A DNA stretch of 36,777 bases from Nitrosomonas sp. Nm166 (GTDB lineage Bacteria > Pseudomonadota > Gammaproteobacteria > Burkholderiales > Nitrosomonadaceae). The DNA lies in assembly GCF_900112825.1 (NCBI RefSeq), contig NZ_FONE01000037.1:1-36777 (forward strand). Reading direction: 5' to 3'. Positions 27,115 to 35,483 of the stretch are shown one piece after another. Each line of letters begins with the position of its first letter. The stretch's first letter is position 1. A model generated the notes under the pieces. That model did no database searches. It was not told the DNA's origin and was given only the letters and a program-made list of their open reading frames with translations. A program made the position numbers and the translations under genes.

Positions 27115-27234
27115 TATCTCAAGACTAAATCTCCAGGGCTATACTCCCACCGTTTACGGCTTGCGTTGTTCTAAGCAAGAACACTCCCTGCTTGCAACGG
27201 GGTTTTATTAATCATAAAAAGAGAAGAAAAGAGT

Positions 27235-27642
27235 ATGAAACCTAAAATTGTAATTTCTTCGCTTGATTTCGAAAGACTCGAAAATCTCTTGGAATCATTT
27301 GCTAACAACACTTTTCCAGGTAAGGAAGATCTGGAAGCAGAGTTGGTTCGCGCGGATATCGCGGATCCAGAAGATATTCCAGCCACAGTAGTGACGATGA
27401 ATTCAACGGTGAGATTTAAAGTCGCATCTTCAATGGATGAGCACTTGCTAACTTTGGTATACCCCAAGGATTTGGATAACGGTGGAGGTAAAATTTCCGT
27501 ACTTGCACCGGTGGGCAGTGCACTTTTGGGTCTTTCTCAGGGTGATGAAATTGAGTGGCCTAAGCCGGGCGGTGGTGTGCTGCATGTGCGTATCGAAGAA
27601 GTCACCTATCAACCTGAACGTTCTGGCGAGTATCACCGTTAA
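27235..27642 (+). CDS. rnk: Rnk-type nucleoside diphosphate kinase regulator (GreA/GreB C-terminal fold)
   Basis: This 135-aa protein has a short N-terminal helical part (SSLDFERLENLLES) and a GreA/GreB-like C-terminal domain: VTMNSTVRFK, LTLVYPKDLDNGGGKISVLAPVGSALLGLSQGDEIEWPKPGG, seen in pieces YPKDLD, ISVLAPVGSALLGLSQGDEI and the tail HVRIEEVTYQPE. Rnk proteins bind RNA polymerase near the secondary channel. They lack the long Gre coiled coil, and were first described as regulators of nucleoside diphosphate kinase. RBS-like GAGAAG precedes ATG 27235. It is convergent with yggX. Confidence 0.88.
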   Translation: MKPKIVISSLDFERLENLLESFANNTFPGKEDLEAELVRADIADPEDIPATVVTMNSTVRFKVASSMDEHLLTLVYPKDLDNGGGKISVLAPVGSALLGLSQGDEIEWPKPGGGVLHVRIEEVTYQPERSGEYHR

Positions 27643-27672
27643 CACAATTTCTGTTTAACCAAAATCTCAACG

Positions 27673-27708
27673 CAGCCTGATTTTCCGTTGCCATGGTAAT
27701 GCAGGCTG
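27673..27708. terminator. Candidate bidirectional terminator between rnk and yggX
   Basis: CAGCCTG (27673-27679) and CAGGCTG (27702-27708) are inverted repeats with a 22-base loop, located between the convergent rnk and yggX genes. The stem is short and no strong T-run follows, so the call is tentative. Confidence 0.3.
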
Positions 27709-27718
27709 ATTGAGTCGA

Positions 27719-28052
27719 GTGTCAGATTTAAGTGTGGTCTTATGATTGATCTTTGGGAGGAACATAACCAGCAAGTTGCTCCGCACCAGAGCCAAAAAAA
27801 TACGCTTCCAGTTGTTCAGTCAAATATTTGCGCGCTTTACTATCGGAAAGGTTCAGGCGATTTTCGTTGACCAGCATGGTCTGGTGTGTCAGATTTAAGT
27901 GTGGTCTTATGATTGATCTTTGGGAGGAACATAACCAGCAGGTTGCTCCGCACCAGAGCCAAAAAAATACGCTTCCAGTTGTTCAGTCAAATATTTGCGC
28001 GCTTTACTATCGGAAAGGTTCAGGCGATTTTCGTTGACCAGCATGGTCTGGT
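27719..28052. repeat. 167-bp direct tandem duplication covering the yggX 3' end
   Basis: 27719-27885 and 27886-28052 are head-to-tail copies of a 167-bp unit differing at one base (A 27774 versus G 27941). The unit holds the last 45 codons of yggX plus about 21 bases downstream. The near-identity indicates a recent event. The duplication leaves the full gene intact (using the right copy) and an orphan tail in the left copy. Confidence 0.95.
27740..27877 (-). pseudogene. Orphan duplicated C-terminal fragment of yggX
   Basis: This is the left copy of the tandem duplication. Read from the internal ATG 27877 it gives [19 protein letters not shown] and onward to PPKDQS, 45 residues identical to the YggX C-terminus except Pro to Leu in GAEQPAGY. 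It lies beyond the yggX stop and has no RBS of its own, so it is probably untranslated. Confidence 0.85.
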
Positions 28053-28185
28053 GTTGAATCCATTGGTTCCAGGCTTCTTTGGATACATTATCAAAAATAC
28101 GCTTGCCCAGTTCACCGGGATAGGTTTGAAAATCCAGGCCTTCAGCTTCGCGGCCCAGCTTGATGCATTTCACTATTCTCGCCAT
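27907..28185 (-). CDS. yggX: YggX-family Fe(2+)-trafficking / oxidative damage protection protein
   Basis: This 92-aa protein starts [19 protein letters not shown]. It contains the conserved Cys7, PYPGELG-like [33 protein letters not shown] in pieces, and the terminal [15 protein letters not shown]. The family protects iron-sulfur enzymes against oxidative damage and limits labile iron toxicity in enterobacteria. The length is normal (about 90), with a small extra tail [16 protein letters not shown]. Its last 45 codons are part of a 167-bp tandem duplication. argA lies upstream on the same strand (109-base gap). Confidence 0.94.
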   Translation of the reverse strand: MARIVKCIKLGREAEGLDFQTYPGELGKRIFDNVSKEAWNQWIQHQTMLVNENRLNLSDSKARKYLTEQLEAYFFGSGAEQPAGYVPPKDQS

Positions 28186-28294
28186 TTAAATTTACTTGCT
28201 CCAGATCAATCGAGAAATATTCAGGAAGAAAAAACCATCATTATGAAATGTTCGTTTCAATCAGTAAACCACCGGTGTAAATTCAACCATAAAA

Positions 28295-29632
28295 TTATAG
28301 ATATTTAATCAGTACTTTCGAACGGCGCTGATAATTGTATAAATTCTGCCTGGCTTCGGGTAATTCAGCGGGAGTGGCTTCGCTAAACCCATGTTCAATG
28401 AACCAGTGCATGGCGTGTGTTGTGAGCACAAACAGTTTGCGTATGCCCCGAGAGATAGTTTTGTTTTCGATATGTTTGAGTAATCGATTGCCATGCCCTT
28501 GATCCTGGTAATCCGGATGAATCGCCAGACAGGCGAGCTCGCAAGCGTTTTCTTCCGGAAATGGATACAGCGCTGCGCAACCGAGGATCACACCGTCGTG
28601 TTCGAACACCGTAAAACGGTCAATTTCAATTTCCAGTAATTCGCGGCTGCGTCTTACCAGAATGCCTTCAGCTTCCAAGGGTTCAATCAATTGCAGAATA
28701 CCGCCCACATCTTCTATTCTGGCTTTTCTGAGCGTTTGCAATGTTTCCTGCGAAATCATGCAGCCAATGCCATCGTGCGTGAAAAGCTCCTGGATAATGG
28801 CACCATCTCTATGGCGGCTGATCAGATGGGTGCGTGCCACACCCATTTCACAGGCTTTGATGGCGCATTGAATTGCTAGTTTGTTGCTCTCTACTAAAGG
28901 TGCGGCTGCCGGTGCCTTGTTTTCCAATAGCAATTTACTTTCCGCGACGGTAAGTTCGCGTGGCAATGATTGCGGCTCGTTGGCAGAAAATGCGGCGATG
29001 TCCAGTATATCCAAAAGAAAAATCAGCTTCTCGGCATTGAGTGCAATGGCGACTTCGGTTGTTACGTTTTCCATCGTGAGATTAAAAATCTCACCGGTCG
29101 GTGAATAACCCAGCGGTGAAATCAGAACTACATCGTTTTGTTCTAAGCGCGCGTGGATGGCTTGAGCATTGATCTTGCGCACTTTTCCGGTATGCATCAA
29201 GTCCACGCCTTGAATGACTCCGTATGGACAGGCGGTGACGAAATTTCCGCTGGTGACTCGGATGGCGGCATTGGCCATGGGTGAGTTGGGCAGGCCCATC
29301 GAGAGCAATGCGGCAATCTCATGATGAACACGTCCCACCGCTTCTTTGACACATTGCAGTGCGGCTGGATCGGTAACACGCATGCCCATGACTGCTTGAG
29401 TTTCTAATTGCGACTCATCCAGACGTAACTGAATCTGTGGGCGTGCACCATGAATCAGTACCAGTCTTACGCCGAGACTGGCGAGCAAATTGACATCGTG
29501 AATGAAATTGACAAATTTTGCATCAGTGACCATTTCGCCACTAAAACCAATGACGAAGGTTTTGCCTCTGAATGCGTTGACATAAGGCGCAACCGAGCGA
29601 AACCAGGCCACAAAATCAGTAGGGGTGTTCAT
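28295..29632 (-). CDS. argA: N-acetylglutamate synthase (two-domain ArgA)
   Basis: ArgA acetylates glutamate with acetyl-CoA, the committed step of arginine synthesis, and is normally feedback-inhibited by arginine. The 445-aa protein has an N-terminal amino-acid-kinase-like domain (GFSGEMVTDAKF, LVLIHGARPQI, VLISPLGYSPTGE) and a C-terminal GNAT domain (LACLAIHPDYQDQGHGNRLL, with acetyl-CoA loop QGHGNRLL, and LFVLTTHAMHWFIEHGF). The length matches classical ArgA. It starts at ATG 29632, 38 bases after rsmE on the same strand, and yggX follows: a likely rsmE-argA-yggX unit. Confidence 0.96.
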   Translation of the reverse strand: MNTPTDFVAWFRSVAPYVNAFRGKTFVIGFSGEMVTDAKFVNFIHDVNLLASLGVRLVLIHGARPQIQLRLDESQLETQAVMGMRVTDPAALQCVKEAVGRVHHEIAALLSMGLPNSPMANAAIRVTSGNFVTACPYGVIQGVDLMHTGKVRKINAQAIHARLEQNDVVLISPLGYSPTGEIFNLTMENVTTEVAIALNAEKLIFLLDILDIAAFSANEPQSLPRELTVAESKLLLENKAPAAAPLVESNKLAIQCAIKACEMGVARTHLISRHRDGAIIQELFTHDGIGCMISQETLQTLRKARIEDVGGILQLIEPLEAEGILVRRSRELLEIEIDRFTVFEHDGVILGCAALYPFPEENACELACLAIHPDYQDQGHGNRLLKHIENKTISRGIRKLFVLTTHAMHWFIEHGFSEATPAELPEARQNLYNYQRRSKVLIKYL

Positions 29633-29670
29633 GGGAAATGAAAAGTTGGGTTTCTATAGGCATGCGGTCA

Positions 29671-30417
29671 TCAATAGTCGCCCCACAGGGTCTGCAGTGC
29701 CGCAATCGCAGCCAGCGCTGCACTTTCCGTGCGCAGGATACGTTTTCCCAGGCGCAATGGGATAAAACCGACATGTAAAATAGCCGTTTCTTCTTCCTGC
29801 GTAAATCCGCCTTCAGGCCCAATAACAAGTGCCACGTGAGCATTGACGGGCGGTTTGGGTATGTTTCTTAAGCTTTCTGTGGCTGTCGTGGAAAGCATCA
29901 GATGTAAGTCGTGTAGTGATTTGGAAGTTTTTTTCTGGCTTAACCATTCAGGCAAGCTGATCAAAGGAAACACCTGTGGCAAATGATTTCTGCCGCATTG
30001 TTCGCAGGCGGAAATGACGATTTTCTGCCAGTGTTGCAGGCGTTTGGTAGAGCGCTCACCGGACAGATGTACGATGCTGCGGGCAGTCGATAGCGGCTGT
30101 ATGCATGTCACACCAAGTTCCACTGCTTTTTGTATGATCCAATCCATTTTTTCATTGACGCAGATTGCCTGAGCAAGCTCAATATGCAGCGGTGATTCGC
30201 AGTCTGTGTCATGATAATGATCGATCAGAACCGTGGTGCTTGATTTGCTGATGTTGTCGATATGCGCAGAAAATTCGCCGCCATTGCCGTTAAATAGCGT
30301 AATCGAATCACCTCTTCTAAGCCGTAAAACCCGTGCTGCATGATGCTTATTCTCAACAGATAATTCAGTGAGCTGGCCAACAGTGATTTCTGCCGGGTGA
30401 TAAAAACGAGTGTGCAT
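29671..30417 (-). CDS. rsmE: 16S rRNA m3U1498 methyltransferase
   Basis: RsmE methylates U1498 of 16S rRNA. The protein is 248 aa from ATG 30417 (MHTRFYHP). It has an N-terminal PUA-like domain (HHAARVLRLRRGDSITLFNG) and a C-terminal SPOUT/knotted domain with IGPEGGFTQEE and LGKRILRTESAALAAIA, the SAM-binding knot. A longer reading from 30438 adds MPGPDPI, which is not family-like. It is followed closely by argA. Confidence 0.95.
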   Translation of the reverse strand: MHTRFYHPAEITVGQLTELSVENKHHAARVLRLRRGDSITLFNGNGGEFSAHIDNISKSSTTVLIDHYHDTDCESPLHIELAQAICVNEKMDWIIQKAVELGVTCIQPLSTARSIVHLSGERSTKRLQHWQKIVISACEQCGRNHLPQVFPLISLPEWLSQKKTSKSLHDLHLMLSTTATESLRNIPKPPVNAHVALVIGPEGGFTQEEETAILHVGFIPLRLGKRILRTESAALAAIAALQTLWGDY

Positions 30418-30574
30418 GATGGGATCAGGTCCGGGCAAGTAACAATTTCAATAAATGGACTCATGATAATATAGCACGATATGCATCCGGTATTGTCTGA
30501 GTGTGTTTTGATTTTAAAAAGCGACAATCTGGAAAGAAATTTTCAGGAATCTTATCAATAGTAGGAGAAAGAAT

Positions 30575-31132
30575 ATGGCAAGTCTGGAAACGCCGATATG
30601 TGATTTTGGCTGGAAAGCGATTGATTTTAATTTGTTAGGCGTCGATGGTAAGCGCCATACTTTAGCTTCCGCGAAGGGGGAGAATGGGTTGCTGGTGATG
30701 TTCATCTGTAACCATTGTCCGTATGTGAAAGCCGTGCAGGATCGTATTATTCGAGATGTGAATGAACTGAAGCAGCATGGTATTAATGCCATCGCAATCA
30801 TGTCCAATGATCCTGCCGATTATCCGGAAGATTCTTTTGAGAACATGACACTGGTTGCTAAAAAATTAAATTATCCTTTTCCTTATGTATGGGATGAAAC
30901 CCAGGAAATAGCAAAGCAATATGGTGCGGTATGTACTCCTGATTTCTTCGGGTTTAATGGTCAATTTGAATTGCAATACCGTGGACGCCTCGATGCATCG
31001 CGCAAAGAAGCTGCGCCGGCTGATGTGCGTCGTGACTTGTTTGAAGCGATGTTGCAAATTGCCAAAACCGGTCGTGGTCCGAAAGATCAGATTCCCAGCA
31101 TCGGTTGCTCGATCAAGTGGCGCGCGGAGTAA
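30575..31132 (+). CDS. Thioredoxin-fold (AhpC/TSA-type) protein with CNHC motif
   Basis: This 185-aa cytoplasmic protein has no signal peptide. It shows a thioredoxin fold with the redox-type motif CNHCPY (Cys45 and Cys48), the segment MSNDPADYPEDSFENM, the cis-Pro-type CTPDFFGFN, and YRGRLDASR. It belongs to the widespread thioredoxin-family/redoxin group found as a single gene in proteobacteria. The substrate is unknown; roles in thiol redox or peroxide defence are inferred from the fold. RBS AGGAG precedes ATG 30575. The stop is only 2 bases before the next GTG start, so the two genes are probably cotranslated. Confidence 0.88.
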   Translation: MASLETPICDFGWKAIDFNLLGVDGKRHTLASAKGENGLLVMFICNHCPYVKAVQDRIIRDVNELKQHGINAIAIMSNDPADYPEDSFENMTLVAKKLNYPFPYVWDETQEIAKQYGAVCTPDFFGFNGQFELQYRGRLDASRKEAAPADVRRDLFEAMLQIAKTGRGPKDQIPSIGCSIKWRAE

Positions 31133-31134
31133 TA

Positions 31135-31917
31135 GTGCTAGAAAAAGTTATTACGGTTGTTAAAGAAGTCGCTCAGCAGGTCATTATGCCGCGCTACTTG
31201 CAGGTAGATCGGCAGCTTAAGTCAGATGGCAGTTTTTTTACCGAAGCCGATGTTGCGGCACAAAATGCTTTATTACATGAATTACAAAAGATTTATCCAG
31301 TCGCTGCGATGGGTGAAGAAATGTCAAAGCAGGAACAGGAAGAACAATGGGTCAAGGGTAAGAATGGATTGTGGAGTGTTGATCCTATTGATGGGACATC
31401 GAATTTTCTGAATGGATTACCATATTTTGCAACTTCAGTAGCGTTGATGGAGCAAGGAAAAAGCGTTCTGGGGGTGATCTATAATCCGGTAGCCGATGAA
31501 ATGTTTTATGCGATGAAAGGCGGTGGCGCTTTTTTGAATGGAGCGGCATTGCCATTGAAGAAGCATGTGCCCGCGTTATCGCGTGCTATGGCGAATGTTG
31601 ATTTAAAGCGCCTTGATCGCAAATTCGCAGCTAAAGTTGCTGCTTATCCACCCTATGCATCGCAGCGAAATTATGGCGCTTGTGCACTTGAATGGTGTTA
31701 TACCGCTGCTGGTTACTTTGACCTGTATCTGCATGGTGGGCAGAAGCCATGGGATTATGCTGCAGGTTCCCTGATTCTTGAAGAGGCTGGCGGAAGAATG
31801 TGCGGTTTTGATCAGGATGATTACTGGGCTGGTTCGCCGTGGCGGCGATCCGTGATTGCGGCTCTGGATCCTGGTTTATTTGTTCAGTGGCGCGATTGGG
31901 TGCGCGAGAATCGTTAA
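31135..31917 (+). CDS. Inositol monophosphatase family protein
   Basis: This 260-aa magnesium-dependent phosphatase shows the metal site GEEMS, the signature WSVDPIDGTSNFLNG, and the C-terminal PWDYAAGSLILEEAGG. The family includes SuhB-type inositol-1-phosphatase, CysQ (PAP phosphatase) and histidinol-phosphatase-like members. I cannot separate them confidently, though the motif context is closest to generic IMPase. I place the start at GTG 31135 (GGAG 5 bases upstream). A TTG at 31105 would add 10 residues overlapping the previous gene. Confidence 0.9.
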   Translation: MLEKVITVVKEVAQQVIMPRYLQVDRQLKSDGSFFTEADVAAQNALLHELQKIYPVAAMGEEMSKQEQEEQWVKGKNGLWSVDPIDGTSNFLNGLPYFATSVALMEQGKSVLGVIYNPVADEMFYAMKGGGAFLNGAALPLKKHVPALSRAMANVDLKRLDRKFAAKVAAYPPYASQRNYGACALEWCYTAAGYFDLYLHGGQKPWDYAAGSLILEEAGGRMCGFDQDDYWAGSPWRRSVIAALDPGLFVQWRDWVRENR

Positions 31918-31966
31918 GAAATGGTTGCTCAACAGTGTATAACTTAAAGTAGGATTGGGCATATCA

Positions 31967-33418
31967 TTGAAGATCATTATTCTAGGTGCTGGTCAGGTTG
32001 GTTCATCCGTTGCTGAAAGCCTAGTCAGTGAGGCTAACGACATCACCATGGTTGATGTTGATTCCAAACGATTAGCATTATTGCAAGATCGTTTTGATTT
32101 GCGTGCAGTCGTTGGCAATGCTTCGCATCCATCAGTGTTAGTAAATGCCGGTGCCTATGATGCAGACATGGTTTTGGCGGTAACAGGCCACGATGAAACC
32201 AACTTAGTGGCTTGTAAGCTTGCCGCTACTTTATTTAATACGCCTACTAAGATTGCACGTATCCGCTCTGCTGAGTACTTGGCGCATTCTGAGATTTTTT
32301 CCACTCAAAATTTCTGTGTCGACTTTGCCATTTGTCCTGAACAAATACTGACAGAATACATTGAAAAGCTGGTTGAGTTTCCTGAGGCTTTACAGGTACT
32401 TGATTTTGCTGCAGGCAGGGTGAGGTTAGTGGCTGTGCGTGCACTAAAAGGCGGTGCGCTGGTTGGGCAGCAACTGCAGCAATTACGCAAGCATGTTCCT
32501 AATGTAGATACACGAGTTGCAGCAATTTTCCGCAAGGATCGGCCGATTATTCCGGAAGGTAATACAGTTATTGAAGATGAGGATGAAGTGTTTTTCATTG
32601 CTGCAGCCGAAGATATCCGGACAGTGATGCGAGAACTCCGTAGCATGGATAAGCCAGTGAAGCATGTGATGATTGCAGGAGGCGGCAAAATAGGCAAACG
32701 TCTCGGCGAAACACTGGAAAAAGATTATCAGGTCAGAATCATCGAGCATAACTATCAGGTGAGTGAGCGTTTAGCAGGAGAACTGAGTAATACGTTAGTT
32801 TTGCATGGCGATGCTACGGACGAGAAGTTGCTCGAAAGTGAGAATGTTGCTGAAATGGATATGTTTTGCGCACTCACGAATGACGACGAAAATAATATTA
32901 TGTCTGCATTGCTGGCGAAACGGATGGGGGCGCATAAAGTCATTGCACTGATTAATCGCAGTGCTTATGTCGATTTGGTACAGGGAAGCCGTATTGATAT
33001 CGCTATCTCACCCGCACAGGTTACGATTGGCTCACTGTTGGCTTATGTTCGGCACGGTGATGTTGCTGCAGTACACAGTTTGCGGCGTGGCGCAGCAGAA
33101 GCACTGGAATTAGTGGCGCACGGTGACGCCAAATCATCCAACGTGGTGGGAAGAAAGATAGAAAACATCAAGCTCCCTAAAGGTGCCACGATTGGCGCTA
33201 TTGTAAGGGGCTTGCCAAAGTCTGAAGGAATATTTGGTGAAAATCTCATCGCCGAGCAGGAGAAGATTCTGCGCAAATCAGACAGCAGTATACGGGTTAT
33301 CATTGCGCACCACGATACGATCATTGAACAAGAAGACCATGTTATTTTGTTTGTGGTCAATAGAAAAATGATCCGCGAAGTAGAAAAGCTGTTTCAGGTG
33401 AACGTTGGATTTCTGTGA
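31967..33418 (+). CDS. trkA: Trk potassium uptake regulator TrkA
   Basis: TrkA is the cytoplasmic NAD(H)-binding RCK subunit that gates TrkH. The 483-aa protein has two RCK units. The first carries KIIILGAGQVGSSVAE and VDVDSKRL; the second carries VMIAGGGKIGKRLGE and EHNYQVSERLA. Each is followed by a TrkA_C domain (VRLVAVRALKGGALVGQQL and KSSNVVGRKIENIKLP). The most family-like start is TTG 31967, giving MKIIILGAGQVG; an AGGA lies about 12 bases upstream. trkH follows after 12 bases. Confidence 0.95.
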   Translation: MKIIILGAGQVGSSVAESLVSEANDITMVDVDSKRLALLQDRFDLRAVVGNASHPSVLVNAGAYDADMVLAVTGHDETNLVACKLAATLFNTPTKIARIRSAEYLAHSEIFSTQNFCVDFAICPEQILTEYIEKLVEFPEALQVLDFAAGRVRLVAVRALKGGALVGQQLQQLRKHVPNVDTRVAAIFRKDRPIIPEGNTVIEDEDEVFFIAAAEDIRTVMRELRSMDKPVKHVMIAGGGKIGKRLGETLEKDYQVRIIEHNYQVSERLAGELSNTLVLHGDATDEKLLESENVAEMDMFCALTNDDENNIMSALLAKRMGAHKVIALINRSAYVDLVQGSRIDIAISPAQVTIGSLLAYVRHGDVAAVHSLRRGAAEALELVAHGDAKSSNVVGRKIENIKLPKGATIGAIVRGLPKSEGIFGENLIAEQEKILRKSDSSIRVIIAHHDTIIEQEDHVILFVVNRKMIREVEKLFQVNVGFL

Positions 33419-33430
33419 TCAGAAGATGAC

Positions 33431-34888
33431 ATGAATCGACTCTTCGCTGTAGTTAACGTGCTTGGTAAACTGGTTCTGGTATTCGGTCTGATGATGTTGC
33501 TGCCGCTCGGTTTGGCGTTGTGGAATAATGATGGTGCGCAATTGGTATTTGAAGAATCGATTTTGATTACCACGGGCGGTGGCTTTTTGATGTGGCTGAT
33601 GACGCGTGCTTATCGACGCGAGTTGCAAATAAGAGATGGTTTCTTGCTGGTTGTGCTGGTTTGGTTCGTGTTGCCGGCTTTTGCCATGTTGCCATTATTA
33701 TTTTACCTGCCGAAACTTAATCTGAGTATGGCCTATTTTGAGGCTGTTTCAGGATTAACTGCAACGGGCGCCACCGTGCTGACAGGATTAGATGCATTGC
33801 CGTCCTCAATCAATTTATGGCGGGGCGAAATAGTATGGCTGGGCGGTATGGGCTTAATCGTGCTGGCCGTGGCAATTTTGCCATTGCTAGGTGTGGGCGG
33901 TCGGCAATTGCTTAATGCAGAGATACCGGGACCGATGAAAGAAAACAAACTGACCCCCCGTATTGCTGAAACTGCAAAGGGCTTATGGTCAATTTATGCA
34001 AGTTTGACATTGGCTTGCGTGATTGCATACAAATGGGCCGGAATGGATTGGTTTGATGCTGTGATGCATGCGTTTACGACCTTGGGTCTGGGTGGTTTTT
34101 CATCTCATGATACTAGCTATGGCTATTGGGATTCACCGCTTATAGAATCGGTTGCAATTATATTCATGTTGATTGCGGGAATAAATTTTGCAACTCATTT
34201 TCTGGCATGGCGGGCAAGAAGTTTGGCTTCTTATCGTCATGATGCTGAAGTGAGCTGGTATTTAACGATTATGTTAATCAGCTGTATTGGGTTGGCATTT
34301 TATCTATGGTTTGCTGATGTTTATACAGATCCACTGACGGCATTACGCTTCGCGACTTTCAATATTGTTTCTGTTGCAACAACTACTGGATATAGCAATA
34401 CAGATTATAGCTTATGGCCTATGTTTGCTCCCTTATGGATGTTATTTTTATCAGGATTTTGTACATCTTCAGGATCAACTGGCGGTGGTATCAAAATGAT
34501 TCGTATCCGCATCTTATACCAACAAGTATATCGAGAAATGATTACTATCATGCATCCCCAGGCAGTTATTCCGGCTAAACTGGGAAGAAATGTAGTAGCG
34601 AACCGGGTGATTCTGGCCGTACTTGTATTTTTATTTGTTTATACGGCAAGCATCGCGTTAATGACGCTTACTTTAACGCTGAGCGGATTGAATGTTACTA
34701 CAGCTTTTTCTGCAGCAGTTGCTTGTATCAATAATTTGGGTCCTGGTCTGGATACTGTTGGACCAGCAAATACCTATGCATTATTAACTGATTTTCAGAC
34801 ATGGGTGTGCAGTTTTGCAATGTTACTGGGTAGGCTGGAATTTTTTACATTGCTGGTTATATTTACTCCGGCTTTCTGGCGGAAGTGA
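33431..34888 (+). CDS. trkH: Trk potassium uptake channel TrkH
   Basis: TrkH is the membrane potassium-translocating subunit. The 485-aa protein has about ten membrane helices and the four pseudo-repeat selectivity loops: SGLTATGATV, TTLGLGGFSS, VATTTGYSNTD and NNLGPGLDTVGP. It forms an operon with trkA 12 bases upstream. It is the last intact gene before the insertion-sequence graveyard at the right end of the window. Confidence 0.96.
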   Translation: MNRLFAVVNVLGKLVLVFGLMMLLPLGLALWNNDGAQLVFEESILITTGGGFLMWLMTRAYRRELQIRDGFLLVVLVWFVLPAFAMLPLLFYLPKLNLSMAYFEAVSGLTATGATVLTGLDALPSSINLWRGEIVWLGGMGLIVLAVAILPLLGVGGRQLLNAEIPGPMKENKLTPRIAETAKGLWSIYASLTLACVIAYKWAGMDWFDAVMHAFTTLGLGGFSSHDTSYGYWDSPLIESVAIIFMLIAGINFATHFLAWRARSLASYRHDAEVSWYLTIMLISCIGLAFYLWFADVYTDPLTALRFATFNIVSVATTTGYSNTDYSLWPMFAPLWMLFLSGFCTSSGSTGGGIKMIRIRILYQQVYREMITIMHPQAVIPAKLGRNVVANRVILAVLVFLFVYTASIALMTLTLTLSGLNVTTAFSAAVACINNLGPGLDTVGPANTYALLTDFQTWVCSFAMLLGRLEFFTLLVIFTPAFWRK

Positions 34889-34963
34889 ATTTTATCTGAT
34901 AAGTGTTAATAGATAGCTTTAAAGAAATTGCTCGGTGAACGATGCCAATAAATTTGAAGATAT

Positions 34964-34971
34964 TAAGGAAT
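34964..34971. repeat. 8-bp target-site duplication, left copy (IS1595-family insertion)
   Basis: TAAGGAAT at 34964-34971 recurs exactly at 35476-35483, flanking the IS1595-family remnant. Eight bases is the usual target duplication of the IS1595 family. Confidence 0.8.
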
Positions 34972-34977
34972 ACGCCT

Positions 34978-35220
34978 CTATACCATTTTCAGTTTCACTT
35001 GAATATGGATCAGGCACGCATTGAGGAGTCTGGATGATAATTGAGCTTCCCATGCTCTTCTGTTAAAACGGTAACAAAATTCGTTCAGATACTCTTGTAA
35101 GTATTTTGACGCTTCAGCGGCCTGCTCGATCAGTCGACGAGCCCCAGTTCTTAATAATTCGGTCAATAAATCTGTAAACGAGTCTGGATCTGATAACTCA
35201 ATAACGTTACTCTTACTCAT
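34978..35220 (-). pseudogene. Chimeric ORF: IS256 transposase N-terminus fused to IS1595 transposase C-terminus
   Basis: This open frame of 80 codons encodes MSKSNVIELSDPDSFTDLL..LLRTGARRLIEQAAEA, the characteristic start of IS256-family transposases, for 37 residues. It then switches to SKYLQEYLNEFCYRFNRRAW and QLSSRLLNACL, the characteristic end of IS1595-family transposases. The junction is near 35109/35110. A GAGGA lies about 10 bases before the ATG, so the fusion could be expressed. It lacks the catalytic regions of both parents. Confidence 0.8.
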
Positions 35221-35286
35221 AGCGGTGTATTCCTCATGGGTTGGTTATATTGTCTGGCAACAACTAATCAACCAGATACACCGCTA
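35220..35286. repeat. Long inverted repeat in the IS256 left end
   Basis: TAGCGGTGTAT (35220-35230) pairs perfectly with ATACACCGCTA (35276-35286), and GGTTGGTTA (35239-35247) pairs with TAATCAACC (35265-35273) with one mismatch. The cruciform-capable structure overlaps the transposase start codon. It may limit translation of the transposase or insulate it from outside transcription. Confidence 0.75.
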
Positions 35287-35315
35287 TTTTTCAATCCCTC
35301 AAACACCAGATTCAG

Positions 35316-35405
35316 TTATAACTCTTGAAATAATGCCTGGGCGCAGGCCTCCTCCGTCCCATAATGCTTTTGCCAGTCCAACACATTCAGTTCCTTGCCT
35401 TTCAT
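35316..35405 (-). pseudogene. IS1595-family transposase N-terminal fragment
   Basis: ATG 35405 gives MKGKELNVLDWQKHYGTEEA then CAQALFQEL and a stop at 35316. MxxLDWQKxxGTEEAC is the usual start of IS1595-family transposases, ahead of a zinc-binding region lost here. The break after ALFQ marks the IS256 insertion point. Confidence 0.75.
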
Positions 35406-35475
35406 CACTTACTCTCTTATCCTGTTGATCTTGCGGCTTAGGGCAAACTAAACTGAAAATGGTTCATAGGCATAC

Positions 35476-35483
35476 TAAGGAAT
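35476..35483. repeat. 8-bp target-site duplication, right copy
   Basis: TAAGGAAT here exactly matches 34964-34971. Confidence 0.8.

Larger units (their letters stand above)
26551..27234. other. Gene-poor 0.7-kb spacer with weak coding remnants
   Basis: No intact gene is seen between fba and rnk. Two weak coding-like traces are listed separately (26787-26997 plus, 26986-27114 minus). Close to rnk, 27167-27183 holds the hairpin TGTTCT/AGAACA, and 27164-27206 could form a larger stem ending in GGGGTTTT, perhaps a leader terminator or attenuator ahead of rnk. Confidence 0.5.
34972..35475 (-). mobile_element. Collapsed IS1595-family element carrying an IS256-family fragment
   Basis: The element is bounded by imperfect terminal inverted repeats (ACGCC..ACCATTTTCAGTTT at 34972 inward, and GTATGCC..ACCATTTTCAGTTT from 35475 inward; 13 perfect internal bases) and a perfect 8-bp target duplication. 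Read on the minus strand it contains an IS1595 transposase N-terminus (35405-35316), the left end and first 37 codons of an IS256-family transposase (35315-35110), and the IS1595 transposase C-terminus (35109-34978). The order shows IS256 inserting into IS1595, followed by a deletion that removed the rest of IS256 and the middle of the IS1595 gene. It cannot move by itself. Confidence 0.82.

Noticed and set aside
27828-28037. Plus-strand ORF across the tandem duplication
   Set aside because: Antisense to yggX and created by the duplication junction.
35225-35428. Plus-strand 67-aa ORF
   Set aside because: Antisense to the IS256 left end and IS1595 N-terminal fragment; composition not protein-like.
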